From Caloranaerobacter sp050286925 (GTDB lineage Bacteria > Bacillota > Clostridia > Tissierellales > Thermohalobacteraceae), in assembly GCF_050286925.1 (NCBI RefSeq), contig NZ_JBFWFX010000005.1, forward strand, positions 1 to 64,000: 64,000 bases of DNA. Direction: 5' to 3'. The notes under the pieces were generated by a model that was not told the origin of the DNA, did no database searches, and worked only from the letters and a program-made list of their open reading frames with translations. Within the stretch, counting starts at the first letter, position 1; every line of letters starts with the position of its first letter. A program made the position numbers and the translations under genes. Shown here piece by piece: positions 41,674 through 50,294 of this stretch.

Positions 41674-44214
41674 ATGATGAGATATGACAAATTTGTAAAA
41701 TTATATAATGAAGATTACAGTAATATAAATGAAATTAGTAATGCTTTTAATATATCTAGTATAACTGCGAAAGTTCTTATAAATAGAGGTATTAAAACTG
41801 TAGAAGAATGTGAAAACTTTATTAATGTAAGCCTGAAAAATCTATATAATCCTTTCTTGCTTAAAGATATGGATATAGCAGTTGAAAGAATAATTAAAGC
41901 AATTCAAAAAAATGAGCAAATATGGATTTATGGAGATTATGATGTGGATGGAATTACTAGTACAACAATCTTAAAGTTGTATTTAGAAAAGATAGGTTGT
42001 AATGTTAAATATTATATACCTGACAGAATGACAGAAGGATATGGCATTAATAAAGAGGCTATTGACTATATAGTACATAAAGGTGGACAACTTATTATTA
42101 CTGTCGATTGTGGTATTACAGCAATTGATGAAGTTGAATACTGCAATGAAAAGGGTATTGAGATTATAATTACAGATCATCACTTGTGTGAAAGTGAGAT
42201 ACCTAATGCTTTAGCAGTAATAAATCCTAATAGAAAAGATAGTGATTATCCTTTTAAGAAACTTGCTGGAGTAGGTGTTGCATTTAAATTGATTCAAGCC
42301 ATATCTACTAAGCTAAATATTGAAATTCCTTTTAAAGAAATATTGCCTATTGTTGCAATAGGGACAGTAGCCGATGTTGTTTCACTAACAAGTGAAAATA
42401 GGATTTTAGTAAAAGAAGGTTTAACGTTAATTAATCAAACTGAAAATATAGGAATTCAGGCATTATTAGAAGTAGCTGGATTGAAAGATAAAGAGATAAC
42501 AGTTGGACATGTAGGTTTTGTAATAGGTCCAAGAATTAATGCAGCTGGAAGATTAGGTTCTGCTAAAACAGGTGTTGAGCTTTTGACATCTAAATCAATG
42601 GAAGAAGCTTTATTGTTAGCTAAAGAGTTAGATAGAGTAAATAAAGAACGTCAGGAAATTGAGATGAAAATATTAAAAGAGGCAGAAGAAATTATTAGAA
42701 ACGATAGTAGATATGAAAAAGAAAAAGTGCTTGTAATTGCAAGAGAAAATTGGCATCATGGTGTAATTGGAATTGTAGCATCACGAATATGTGAAAAATA
42801 CTTTAAACCGTGTATTTTAATAGCGATTGAAGGTAATCAAGGTAGAGGATCAGCCAGAAGTATACCGACTTTCGATATATATGAAGGATTAAGTAAAGTA
42901 AGTAAGTTTTTTAATAAATTTGGGGGCCATAAACAAGCTGCTGGTTTATCAATTGACAGAGAAAAAATTGATAGTTTTAGAAAAGAAATAAATGAAATTG
43001 CTGAAAAATTGCTTATGGAAGAAGATATGATTGATGAGATAAAAGTTGATGATATATTAAAAATGAAAGATATAGACTATAAAATTATAGATGAATTAAA
43101 GTTGTTAAAACCATACGGAGTTGGCAACCCTTCTCCATTGTTTGTTAGTAAAGATGTGAAAGTTATTAATATTAAAGCAGTTGGTTCTGAAGGAAAACAT
43201 TTAAAATTTAGTATTGAAGATGATGAATATGTTATAGATTGCATAGGGTTTAATTTAGGTTACAAAGCACAATATATTAATGAAGGTGATAGGATAGATA
43301 TTGTATTTATTCCTGATGTAAACGTGTATATGAATGAAACAAAACTTCAATTAAATATTAAAGATATATTTATTAAAAATAAGATTAGCATTGACATTGA
43401 AGAAAAGTACTGTTTAAACTTTATTTATAATTTAAGAAAGAAAAGAAATAATACTATTTATGATTTAAGCGACAGAATAATTATTAAAAAAGTCGATGAT
43501 AGGATAGGATATTTAATTGAATTTTTATATAATAACGATAATATTCTAGTTATAATAAACAATTTGTTAAATGCAAAGAGAATAATTAATGAGTTATATT
43601 TTCAAGGAAGAGAGTTTAATAAGAGAATATCTATTAATATTGGAGATGAATTTAAAATTAGGACAAATACATTATTAATAAGTCCATTATATAAAGAATA
43701 CGATTTAAGTATATTTAATAAAATAATTTTTTTTGATATTTGTTTTGATGAAAACAATTTTTTTGATATAATAAAAAAGTTGATATATAAAGAAATATAT
43801 TTGTTATTTGATGAAAAAGATTTTAAAATGAATCAAGTTTTTTTAGATAGCTTTGTTCCAAAATTAATAGAACTAAGAGTTGTTTACAAAACATTTCTTT
43901 TAAATAAAAAAAATATATTTAAAATTGATATTGAAAGTTATTTTAATTACTTAAATAAAAATTTTAAAATTAAAATCAATAAAAGTAAATTTATTTTTAT
44001 ACTTGAAATACTAAAAGATAGTGATTTGATTGAGTATAAAGTTATTCAAAACGATTATTATATAAAATTAAAACAGAAGCCGAAAGATAGTATCGAAATA
44101 TTAGAAATACCTATATATAAGAGTGCTAATTTGCTATTAAATAATCAAAGTAAAATGAAGAATACATTTCTAAATTTATTTGAATTAAAGAAGGAGGAAA
44201 TGCTATGGACTTAA
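41674..44214 (+). CDS. recJ: Single-stranded-DNA exonuclease RecJ
   Basis: An 846-residue 5'-3' ssDNA exonuclease. The DHH phosphoesterase motifs are YGDYDVDGITSTTIL, DCGITA and TDHHLCES. DHHA1 has FGGHKQAAGLSI and the OB region VGNPSPLFVSKDVKV. Residues from about 575 to the end form a C-terminal extension very rich in Ile, Asn, Lys and Phe. It is found in other Firmicutes but is less conserved and more AT-rich than the core. ATG 41674 follows TAGGTGA. The 3' end overlaps apt by 10 nt. Confidence 0.95.
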   Translation: MMRYDKFVKLYNEDYSNINEISNAFNISSITAKVLINRGIKTVEECENFINVSLKNLYNPFLLKDMDIAVERIIKAIQKNEQIWIYGDYDVDGITSTTILKLYLEKIGCNVKYYIPDRMTEGYGINKEAIDYIVHKGGQLIITVDCGITAIDEVEYCNEKGIEIIITDHHLCESEIPNALAVINPNRKDSDYPFKKLAGVGVAFKLIQAISTKLNIEIPFKEILPIVAIGTVADVVSLTSENRILVKEGLTLINQTENIGIQALLEVAGLKDKEITVGHVGFVIGPRINAAGRLGSAKTGVELLTSKSMEEALLLAKELDRVNKERQEIEMKILKEAEEIIRNDSRYEKEKVLVIARENWHHGVIGIVASRICEKYFKPCILIAIEGNQGRGSARSIPTFDIYEGLSKVSKFFNKFGGHKQAAGLSIDREKIDSFRKEINEIAEKLLMEEDMIDEIKVDDILKMKDIDYKIIDELKLLKPYGVGNPSPLFVSKDVKVINIKAVGSEGKHLKFSIEDDEYVIDCIGFNLGYKAQYINEGDRIDIVFIPDVNVYMNETKLQLNIKDIFIKNKISIDIEEKYCLNFIYNLRKKRNNTIYDLSDRIIIKKVDDRIGYLIEFLYNNDNILVIINNLLNAKRIINELYFQGREFNKRISINIGDEFKIRTNTLLISPLYKEYDLSIFNKIIFFDICFDENNFFDIIKKLIYKEIYLLFDEKDFKMNQVFLDSFVPKLIELRVVYKTFLLNKKNIFKIDIESYFNYLNKNFKIKINKSKFIFILEILKDSDLIEYKVIQNDYYIKLKQKPKDSIEILEIPIYKSANLLLNNQSKMKNTFLNLFELKKEEMLWT

Positions 44215-44717
44215 AAAGTAAAATTAGAAACATTAAAGATTTCCCAAAGGAAGGAATAAATTTCAAAGACATAACGACTGTTTTGAAAGATAAAGAAGCT
44301 TTTCGCTACTTAATAAATCAAATGGCTGAGAAATTAAGAGATAAGGAAATAGACATAATTGTTGGACCTGAAGCAAGAGGTTTTTTGATAGGTGCTCCTC
44401 TAGCTTATGAACTAGGTGCTGGATTCGTACCAGTACGTAAACCTGGCAAATTACCAGCGGAGACAATAAGTGTAGAATATGAATTGGAATATGGTACAGA
44501 TAAATTAGAAATGCATAAAGATGCGATTAAACCTGGACAAAAAGTTGTTGTAGTTGATGATTTATTAGCAACAGGAGGAACAGTATATTCTACAGTTAAA
44601 TTAATTGAAGAACTTGGTGGAGAGGTAGTTGCAATTAGTTTCTTTATAGAATTAGAATTTTTAAATGGTAGAGAATTACTTAAAGATTATGAAGTTAATT
44701 CATTAGTTAAATTCTAA
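44205..44717 (+). CDS. apt: Adenine phosphoribosyltransferase
   Basis: A 170-residue purine-salvage enzyme making AMP from adenine and PRPP. IRNIKDFPKEGINFKDITTV opens it. GPEARGFLIGAPLAYELGAG and the PRPP loop VVVVDDLLATGGTVYS are conserved. Its ribosome site AAGGAGG and start lie inside the end of recJ. The order recJ-apt-relA is common in clostridia. A very stable terminator follows. Confidence 0.97.
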   Translation: MDLKSKIRNIKDFPKEGINFKDITTVLKDKEAFRYLINQMAEKLRDKEIDIIVGPEARGFLIGAPLAYELGAGFVPVRKPGKLPAETISVEYELEYGTDKLEMHKDAIKPGQKVVVVDDLLATGGTVYSTVKLIEELGGEVVAISFFIELEFLNGRELLKDYEVNSLVKF

Positions 44718-44734
44718 AAAGACTCAAAGTGTAT

Positions 44735-44773
44735 TATGTTAAAAAATCCCACATCTGTGGGGTTTTTTAACAT
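44735..44773 (+). terminator. Terminator after apt
   Basis: TATGTTAAAAAATCCCACA (44735-44753) and its complement up to 44774 give a stem of about 18 bp with one G-T pair, containing GGGGTTTTTT on the 3' side. Since relA follows 100 nt later, relA probably has its own promoter. Confidence 0.85.
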
Positions 44774-44872
44774 AAGTAGTTTAGTTAGTAATATTATTAT
44801 GTTATACTATATTTATATAATTTATTGAAATCATTAAAGTTATGAAAGCTAAAATTTCAAGTAAGAGGGTGG

Positions 44873-47032
44873 ATGAATTTGTTAAACAGTCTTATAGATA
44901 AAATAAAGCAGTATAACCCTCATGGTGATATAGATATAGTAAAAAAAGCTTATTACTTTGCAGAAGCTTCACATGAAGGGCAGTATAGAGCATCAGGAGA
45001 AAAATATTTTATACATCCTTATAATGTTGCTTTAATATTAGCAGAACTTAATATGGATACAACTACTATAGCTGCAGGTTTATTACATGATGTAGTTGAA
45101 GATACAGAAGTAACATTTGATGATATTGAAAGAGAGTTTGGTTTAGAAATTAGAAACTTGGTTGATGGAGTTACAAAGCTAAGAAAATTGAAATTCAGTT
45201 CAAAACAGGAAAGACAAGCAGAAAATTTAAGAAAAATGATTATTGCAATGTCTAAAGATATTAGGGTTATTATAATTAAGTTAGCAGATAGACTTCACAA
45301 TATGAGAACATTAAATTATATGCCTGAGGCAAAAAAGAAAGAAAAAGCTTTAGAAACTCTTGAAATATATGCACCTATTGCTCACAGGTTAGGTATTTCA
45401 AAAATTAAATGGGAGTTAGAAGATTTAGCATTAAGGTATCTTGATCCCGAGGGCTATTATGACTTAGTGGAAAAAGTATCAAAGAAGAGAAAAGAAAGAG
45501 AAAAGTATATTAATACGGTTATAGAAATATTATCTAAAAAATTAGAAGAAGTGGGTATAAAGAGTGAAATTAATGGTAGACCAAAGCATTTTTATAGTAT
45601 TTATAGGAAAATGGTTTATCAGAATAAGACTTTTGAACAAATATATGATTTAACAGCTATCAGAGTTATAGTAGATAGTGTTAAAGATTGTTATGGGGTA
45701 TTAGGTATAGTGCATACAATGTGGAAGCCGATACCTGGAAGATTTAAGGACTATATTGCTATGCCTAAACCTAACATGTATCAATCTTTGCACACCACAG
45801 TTATTGGACCACAAGGAGAACCTTTAGAGATACAGATTAGAACATGGGAAATGCATAGAACAGCAGAATATGGTATAGCAGCACATTGGAAATATAAAGA
45901 AGGTATAAGTAAGAGTGATGATTTTGATAAAAAATTAAGTTGGTTAAGACAGTTATTAGAATGGCAGAAAGAACTAAAAGATCCTAAAGAATTTATGGAA
46001 TCATTAAAGATAGATTTATTTACAAATGAAGTTTTTGTATTTACACCAAAAGGTGATGTAATTAATTTGCCAGCTGGTTCAACTCCAATTGATTTTGCAT
46101 ATAGAGTTCATACTGCTGTTGGGAATAATTGTATAGGAGCTAAAGTAGATGGCAGGATAGTACCTCTTGATTACAAATTAAAAAATGGTAATATTGTAGA
46201 AATACTTACTTCTGCGAATAGTAATGGGCCAAGCAGAGATTGGTTAAAATTTGTAAAAAGTAGCCATGCAAAGAGTAAGATTAGGCAATGGTTCAAAAAA
46301 GAAGAAAGAGCACAAAATATTAATAGAGGTAAAGAGCAAATCGAAAAAGAAGTAAAAAGGCAAGGTTTCAAATTGACTGAAATTTTGAAAGAGGATTGGT
46401 TAAATGAAGTGGCTTCTAAATTAAGTTTAAGTAGTATTGATGACTTATATGCTGCAGTAGGATATGGTAGTATTACAGTATCACAAGTAATTCATAGATT
46501 AAAAGAGCTTCATAAAGAATATTATAAAAATGATAATAAAGATGAAAATATAGTAAAACAAACTAAAAATAAGAAAGAATATAGACCAACTCAAGGAGTA
46601 AAGATTAAAGGCATAGATAATATTATGGTTAGATTTTCAAAGTGTTGCAATCCGGTACCAGGAGATGAAATAATAGGTTATATTACTAGAGGAAGAGGAG
46701 TTTCAATTCATAGGAAGGATTGTCCTAATATAGCAGATTTAAGTATACAAGATAGATTTATAGAAGTAGAATGGGACGATGCTAAAAAAGTTTCTTATTT
46801 GGCAGAGATACAAATTAAAGCTACTGACAGACCAGGCTTGTTATCTGAGATTACACAATTATTAACAGAGAAGAATCTAACAGTTACTTCATTGAATGCT
46901 AGAACAAATAGAGAAAAGATAGCTCTTATAAATCTAGTTCTAGAAATTAAAAGTGTTGAGCAATTAAATGAGTTAATGAGAAAGATAAGAGGTATTAATG
47001 GAGTTATTGATGTATATAGAGTTATAACTTAG
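44873..47032 (+). CDS. relA: (p)ppGpp synthetase/hydrolase RelA/SpoT
   Basis: A 719-residue bifunctional Rel enzyme. The HD hydrolase has AAGLLHDVVEDTEVTFDDIE, and the synthetase has YDLTAIRVIVDSVKDCYGVL and YQSLHTTVIGPQGEPLEIQI. Then come TGS (DVINLPAGSTPIDFAYRVHT), a zinc-finger/helical domain with SKCCNPVPGDEI, and a C-terminal ACT domain. HD motifs are intact, so hydrolysis is expected too. The start is ambiguous: ATG 44873 is very near GAGGGTGG, and TTG 44879 has better spacing. Confidence 0.96.
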   Translation: MNLLNSLIDKIKQYNPHGDIDIVKKAYYFAEASHEGQYRASGEKYFIHPYNVALILAELNMDTTTIAAGLLHDVVEDTEVTFDDIEREFGLEIRNLVDGVTKLRKLKFSSKQERQAENLRKMIIAMSKDIRVIIIKLADRLHNMRTLNYMPEAKKKEKALETLEIYAPIAHRLGISKIKWELEDLALRYLDPEGYYDLVEKVSKKRKEREKYINTVIEILSKKLEEVGIKSEINGRPKHFYSIYRKMVYQNKTFEQIYDLTAIRVIVDSVKDCYGVLGIVHTMWKPIPGRFKDYIAMPKPNMYQSLHTTVIGPQGEPLEIQIRTWEMHRTAEYGIAAHWKYKEGISKSDDFDKKLSWLRQLLEWQKELKDPKEFMESLKIDLFTNEVFVFTPKGDVINLPAGSTPIDFAYRVHTAVGNNCIGAKVDGRIVPLDYKLKNGNIVEILTSANSNGPSRDWLKFVKSSHAKSKIRQWFKKEERAQNINRGKEQIEKEVKRQGFKLTEILKEDWLNEVASKLSLSSIDDLYAAVGYGSITVSQVIHRLKELHKEYYKNDNKDENIVKQTKNKKEYRPTQGVKIKGIDNIMVRFSKCCNPVPGDEIIGYITRGRGVSIHRKDCPNIADLSIQDRFIEVEWDDAKKVSYLAEIQIKATDRPGLLSEITQLLTEKNLTVTSLNARTNREKIALINLVLEIKSVEQLNELMRKIRGINGVIDVYRVIT

Positions 47033-47045
47033 AAAGGGTGAGAAA

Positions 47046-47495
47046 ATGCGAGCTGTTGTTCAGAAAGTTGCAAAGGCTAGTGTTAGTGTAGAAGGGACTG
47101 TAGTTGGTAGTATAAATAGAGGTTTACTTGTACTTTTAGGAGTAGGACAAGATGACAACGAAAAAGATTTAGATTATTTATGTGATAAAATTGCGAATTT
47201 AAGAATATTTGAAGACGAAAATGGTAAAATGAATAAATCATTAGTTGATATTAAGGGAGAATTATTAGTGGTATCACAGTTTACTCTATATGGGGACGTA
47301 AGGAAAGGTAGAAGGCCAAATTTTATGAATGCAGCTGAGCCAAAAAAGGCAGAAAGCATGTATTTAGAATTTGTTAATAAAATTAGAAAGACAGGTATTA
47401 AAGTTGAAACTGGTAAGTTCGGGGAACATATGCATGTAGAATTAATCAATGACGGCCCTGTTACTATTCTATTAGATAGTAAAAAGACATTCTAG
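47046..47495 (+). CDS. dtd: D-aminoacyl-tRNA deacylase
   Basis: A 149-residue protein that removes D-amino acids from tRNA. MRAVVQKVAKASVSVEGTVV starts it. LLVVSQFTLYGDVRKGRRPN gives the SQFTLYG site, and NDGPVTILLDS the GP motif. Together these define the active site. It follows relA by 13 nt, as in Bacillus. Confidence 0.97.
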   Translation: MRAVVQKVAKASVSVEGTVVGSINRGLLVLLGVGQDDNEKDLDYLCDKIANLRIFEDENGKMNKSLVDIKGELLVVSQFTLYGDVRKGRRPNFMNAAEPKKAESMYLEFVNKIRKTGIKVETGKFGEHMHVELINDGPVTILLDSKKTF

Positions 47496-47506
47496 GAGGG
47501 AGAATA

Positions 47507-48127
47507 ATGATTCTTGAAAGACTGCCTGTTGGAGTATATTCTGCAAATTGCTATATTATTGGATGTGAGAAAACGGGCGAAGCTGTAGTTGTTGATCCGG
47601 GTGGAGACGTTGATACTATATTAGAAAAGATAGAAGAGTTGGGATTAAAAGTTAAATATATAATATTGACTCATGGGCATGGCGATCATATAGGAGGAAT
47701 AATTGAATTAAAAGAAAAAACAAATGCAAAAATATTAATACATGCAGATGATGAATATATGTTAAAAGATAGTGATATTAATCTATCAAGTAAAATGAGT
47801 ATAAAAAACATTGAAGTAAATCCAGATGACGTGCTTAAAGATGGAGATGTGATTGAAATTGGTAAGTACAATGCTTATATTATTCATACTCCTGGTCATA
47901 CAAAGGGTAGTATTTGCATAAAATTAGAGAACAATATATTAACAGGAGATACGTTGTTTGCTGGTTCAATAGGCAGAACAGATTTACCAGGTGGTTCACA
48001 TGATAGTATTATAAAATCAATAAAAGAAAAACTACTAATTTATGATGATGATGTTAAAATTTTTCCAGGACATGGTCCTGCAACAACTATAGGTATTGAA
48101 AAGGTAACGAATCCATTTATAGTATAA
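47507..48127 (+). CDS. MBL-fold metallo-hydrolase
   Basis: A 206-residue metallo-beta-lactamase-fold protein of the YcbL/glyoxalase-II-like group. THGHGDHIGG provides HxHxDH, HTPGHTKGSICI the next His, GDTLFAGSIGRTDL the bridging Asp and FPGHGPATT the last His. Length and lack of the C-terminal glyoxalase domain fit the short family rather than true GloB. 11 nt after dtd, so in the relA-dtd operon. The stop codon abuts repeat copy A. Confidence 0.92.
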   Translation: MILERLPVGVYSANCYIIGCEKTGEAVVVDPGGDVDTILEKIEELGLKVKYIILTHGHGDHIGGIIELKEKTNAKILIHADDEYMLKDSDINLSSKMSIKNIEVNPDDVLKDGDVIEIGKYNAYIIHTPGHTKGSICIKLENNILTGDTLFAGSIGRTDLPGGSHDSIIKSIKEKLLIYDDDVKIFPGHGPATTIGIEKVTNPFIV

Positions 48128-48242
48128 CAAAATCTTCGATTTAAATAAATTTAGGAAGATTTTGCCTATATCCATTATGGAAATTATATTTAAGATTCCA
48201 CGATTTAATAAGGAATATAATTTCCTATGGATTATAAAAAAT
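48128..48242 (+). repeat. Interspersed repeat, copy A (internally deleted)
   Basis: It begins CAAAATCTTCGATTTAAATA and ends TTTCCTATGGATTATAAAAA like copies B and C, but lacks about 80 bp of the middle, including the CTGGCATG hairpin. The terminal hairpin (CAAAATCTTC and GAAGATTTTG) and the GGAAATTATA / TATAATTTCC pairing are kept. It starts at the stop of the MBL-fold gene. Confidence 0.85.
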
Positions 48243-48310
48243 ACTTAAAAAGTATACTCTCAAAGATAGGTGGAAAACTAATATTAAACTATCTTTTTGG
48301 GGGTGTTTTA

Positions 48311-48484
48311 TTGAAAATATCAGAATATATTTACGGAAAGAAAAATTTATATGATGATATTAGTTTAAATGATATAATTGAAATTAGTTTATTAAATATA
48401 AGTAAAAATGACATAGCTAATGAATTTTATTTATCAAATAAATCTTTAAATAGATTATTAACAGAAATAGAAAAGGATTATTAA
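48311..48484 (+). CDS. 57-residue protein with a helix-turn-helix-like segment
   Basis: It reads MKISEYIYGKKNLYDDISLN and continues with ISKNDIANEFYLSNKSLNRL, which looks like a recognition helix-turn-helix. TTG 48311 follows TGGGGGTG by 5 nt. The same frame is open back to an ATG at 48227, but that ATG lies in the repeat element and has no ribosome site. A small hairpin AAAGATAG/CTATCTTT (48262-48296) precedes the start. It lies 11 nt before hemZ and is possibly co-expressed. Family not recognised. Confidence 0.5.
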   Translation: MKISEYIYGKKNLYDDISLNDIIEISLLNISKNDIANEFYLSNKSLNRLLTEIEKDY

Positions 48485-48495
48485 GGGGAATCAGA

Positions 48496-49974
48496 ATGGT
48501 TAATGTAATTTTAAAAGGACATGATTTTACTTATGAAGTATTTGAATTATTGAGAGTATTTTTTGTCAATGATGAAATAAAATTTATAGATGAGAAGGCT
48601 TTGGTTAATGACCAAAGCCTTTTGATAGAAAGTATATTATATAAAAATAATGATTATTATGTTGCTGAGACTAATATTAAAAAAAGTGATAAACTTTTAA
48701 GCTCATCAGTTATTAATGAAGCAGAAAAAATCGGAGTAAAAGATTTTAGTGAAAAGAAGAAAATGAAAACTATAGTTAAAATGTCGATTTATGAAGCAGT
48801 TACAAAAGTTGTTGAAATTAAAGCACCTTGGGGGATATTAACAGGAGTAAGACCTACAAAAGTGGTGCATGAACTAATTGATAAAGGTTATAATGACGAA
48901 TTTATTTTAGAAATACTATTAAATAATTATAAAATGTTTAAAGAAAAAGCTAAATTGATTTTGGACATTGCTAGACTGCAGAGAAAGTATATATATCCTG
49001 TTTCAAAGACAAATTTTAGTTTGTATGTTAGTATTCCATTTTGCCCAACAAGGTGTGTATATTGTTCTTTTCCTTCTAATCCTTTAGATAAGACAAAAGA
49101 TTATGTAAATGAGTATGTTGATAAGTTAATATATGAAATAGATAAGGTTGGAGAATTAACAAAAAATATGAAGATAAATACCGTTTATATTGGTGGAGGT
49201 ACACCTACATCAATCTCTATTTCATATTTAGAAAAAATAATTGATAGAATCCAAAATGTATTTGGAATAGATAATATAGCAGAATTTACTGTTGAAGCAG
49301 GACGTCCAGATACGATATCAAGAGATGTACTTACAAAGCTAAAAAAATTAGGAATTGATAGAATAAGTATAAATCCACAGACTATGAATGAAAATACATT
49401 GAAATTAATTGGTAGAAAGCATAGTTCTAAAGATATTTTAAAAGCTTTCAGTTTAGCAAGAGAAATAGGTTTTAGTAATATAAATATGGATTTAATTGTT
49501 GGGTTGCCTAATGAAAGTGTTGAAGATATAGTAAAGACAATGGAATTTATAGTAAAATTAAAACCAGATAATTTAACTGTTCATACTATGGCAATTAAAA
49601 GAGCCTCAAAACTGAATGAGAGTTTAGATGATTTTAAGTTATCGAAACAAAAAGAAATTGAAAAAATGATTGATATTACTAAAAAATTTGCATATGAAAT
49701 GGGTATGTATCCATACTATTTATATAGACAAAAGCAGATTTTAGGTAATATGGAGAATGTGGGATATACACTACCAGGGAAAGAATGCTTATATAATATT
49801 TTAATTATGGAAGAAAAGCAGACAATTTTAGCTGTTGGGGCAGGTGGAGTATCTAAAATTTTCTTCCCGGATGAAAATAGGATTGAACGTGTTCCAAACG
49901 TAAAAAATCTTTATGAATATTTAAAGCGTGTTGACGAAATGGTTGAAAGGAAAAAAAGTTTATTAAGTTATTGA
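48496..49974 (+). CDS. hemZ: Coproporphyrinogen III oxidase-like radical SAM enzyme HemZ
   Basis: A 492-residue protein. An N-terminal about 165-residue region includes APWGILTGVRPTKVVHELID, typical of HemZ. The radical-SAM domain has FCPTRCVYCSFPS (C-x3-C-x2-C, about 185), YIGGGTPTSIS, DRISINPQTMNENTLKLIGR and MDLIVGLPNES. HemZ was named for oxygen-independent coproporphyrinogen oxidation, but the true reaction in clostridia without heme synthesis is uncertain. AAGGGGAATC site. Its end carries the promoter of hisS. Confidence 0.9.
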   Translation: MVNVILKGHDFTYEVFELLRVFFVNDEIKFIDEKALVNDQSLLIESILYKNNDYYVAETNIKKSDKLLSSSVINEAEKIGVKDFSEKKKMKTIVKMSIYEAVTKVVEIKAPWGILTGVRPTKVVHELIDKGYNDEFILEILLNNYKMFKEKAKLILDIARLQRKYIYPVSKTNFSLYVSIPFCPTRCVYCSFPSNPLDKTKDYVNEYVDKLIYEIDKVGELTKNMKINTVYIGGGTPTSISISYLEKIIDRIQNVFGIDNIAEFTVEAGRPDTISRDVLTKLKKLGIDRISINPQTMNENTLKLIGRKHSSKDILKAFSLAREIGFSNINMDLIVGLPNESVEDIVKTMEFIVKLKPDNLTVHTMAIKRASKLNESLDDFKLSKQKEIEKMIDITKKFAYEMGMYPYYLYRQKQILGNMENVGYTLPGKECLYNILIMEEKQTILAVGAGGVSKIFFPDENRIERVPNVKNLYEYLKRVDEMVERKKSLLSY

Positions 49975-49999
49975 CATAAAATAATATTTTAATTATAAT
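49971..49999 (+). promoter_or_regulatory. Consensus sigma-A promoter for the T-box hisS-aspS leader
   Basis: TTGACA (49971-49976), 17-nt spacer, TATAAT (49994-49999). Both hexamers are perfect. The -35 overlaps the hemZ stop codon. Confidence 0.9.
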
Positions 50000-50023
50000 A
50001 ATCTAAAATATTATAAATACTAT

Positions 50024-50258
50024 GAAGGAGAGGAGTAGTTAGATCACTGAGCTAAAGAGAGCCGGTGATGGTGGAAATCCGGTGCTTACATCTAACGAAG
50101 ACACTCTGGAGTAGATAGTCTGAAAGTGAGTAGGGCTATTCGCAGACCAGCGTTAATGGTAGTAAAGTGGGGTATTATTTACCCAATAAGGGTGGCACCG
50201 CGGGATTTAACCTCTCGTCCCTGTCATATAGTTTAGACAGCGATGAGAGGTTTTTTTT
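50024..50258 (+). promoter_or_regulatory. T-box riboswitch controlling hisS-aspS
   Basis: A T-box leader that senses uncharged tRNA. The stem I element AGAGAGCCGGTGATGGTGG and its partner AATCCGGTGCT are present. The GTTAGAT/ATCTAAC stem surrounds them. Next to it GAA-GAC-A (50097-50103) has the specifier position, GAC for Asp, overlapping CAC for His at 50102-50104. The T-box core AAGGGTGGCACCGCGG lies at 50188-50203. The terminator pairs 50209-50225 with 50236-50252 and ends in eight T. The alternative antiterminator uses the T-box. The specifier call is by alignment to the usual GAA-codon-A pattern. Confidence 0.95.
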
Positions 50259-50294
50259 CTAATTTATTATAACATATTCTAAGGAGGGAAAAAG

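Noticed and set aside
41674..44214. RecJ C-terminal AT-rich extension as a separate fused gene
   Set aside because: Continuous frame, and long C-terminal extensions are usual in Firmicutes RecJ.
48227..48310. ATG 48227 as start of the small gene before hemZ
   Set aside because: The ATG is part of the interspersed repeat and lacks a ribosome site.
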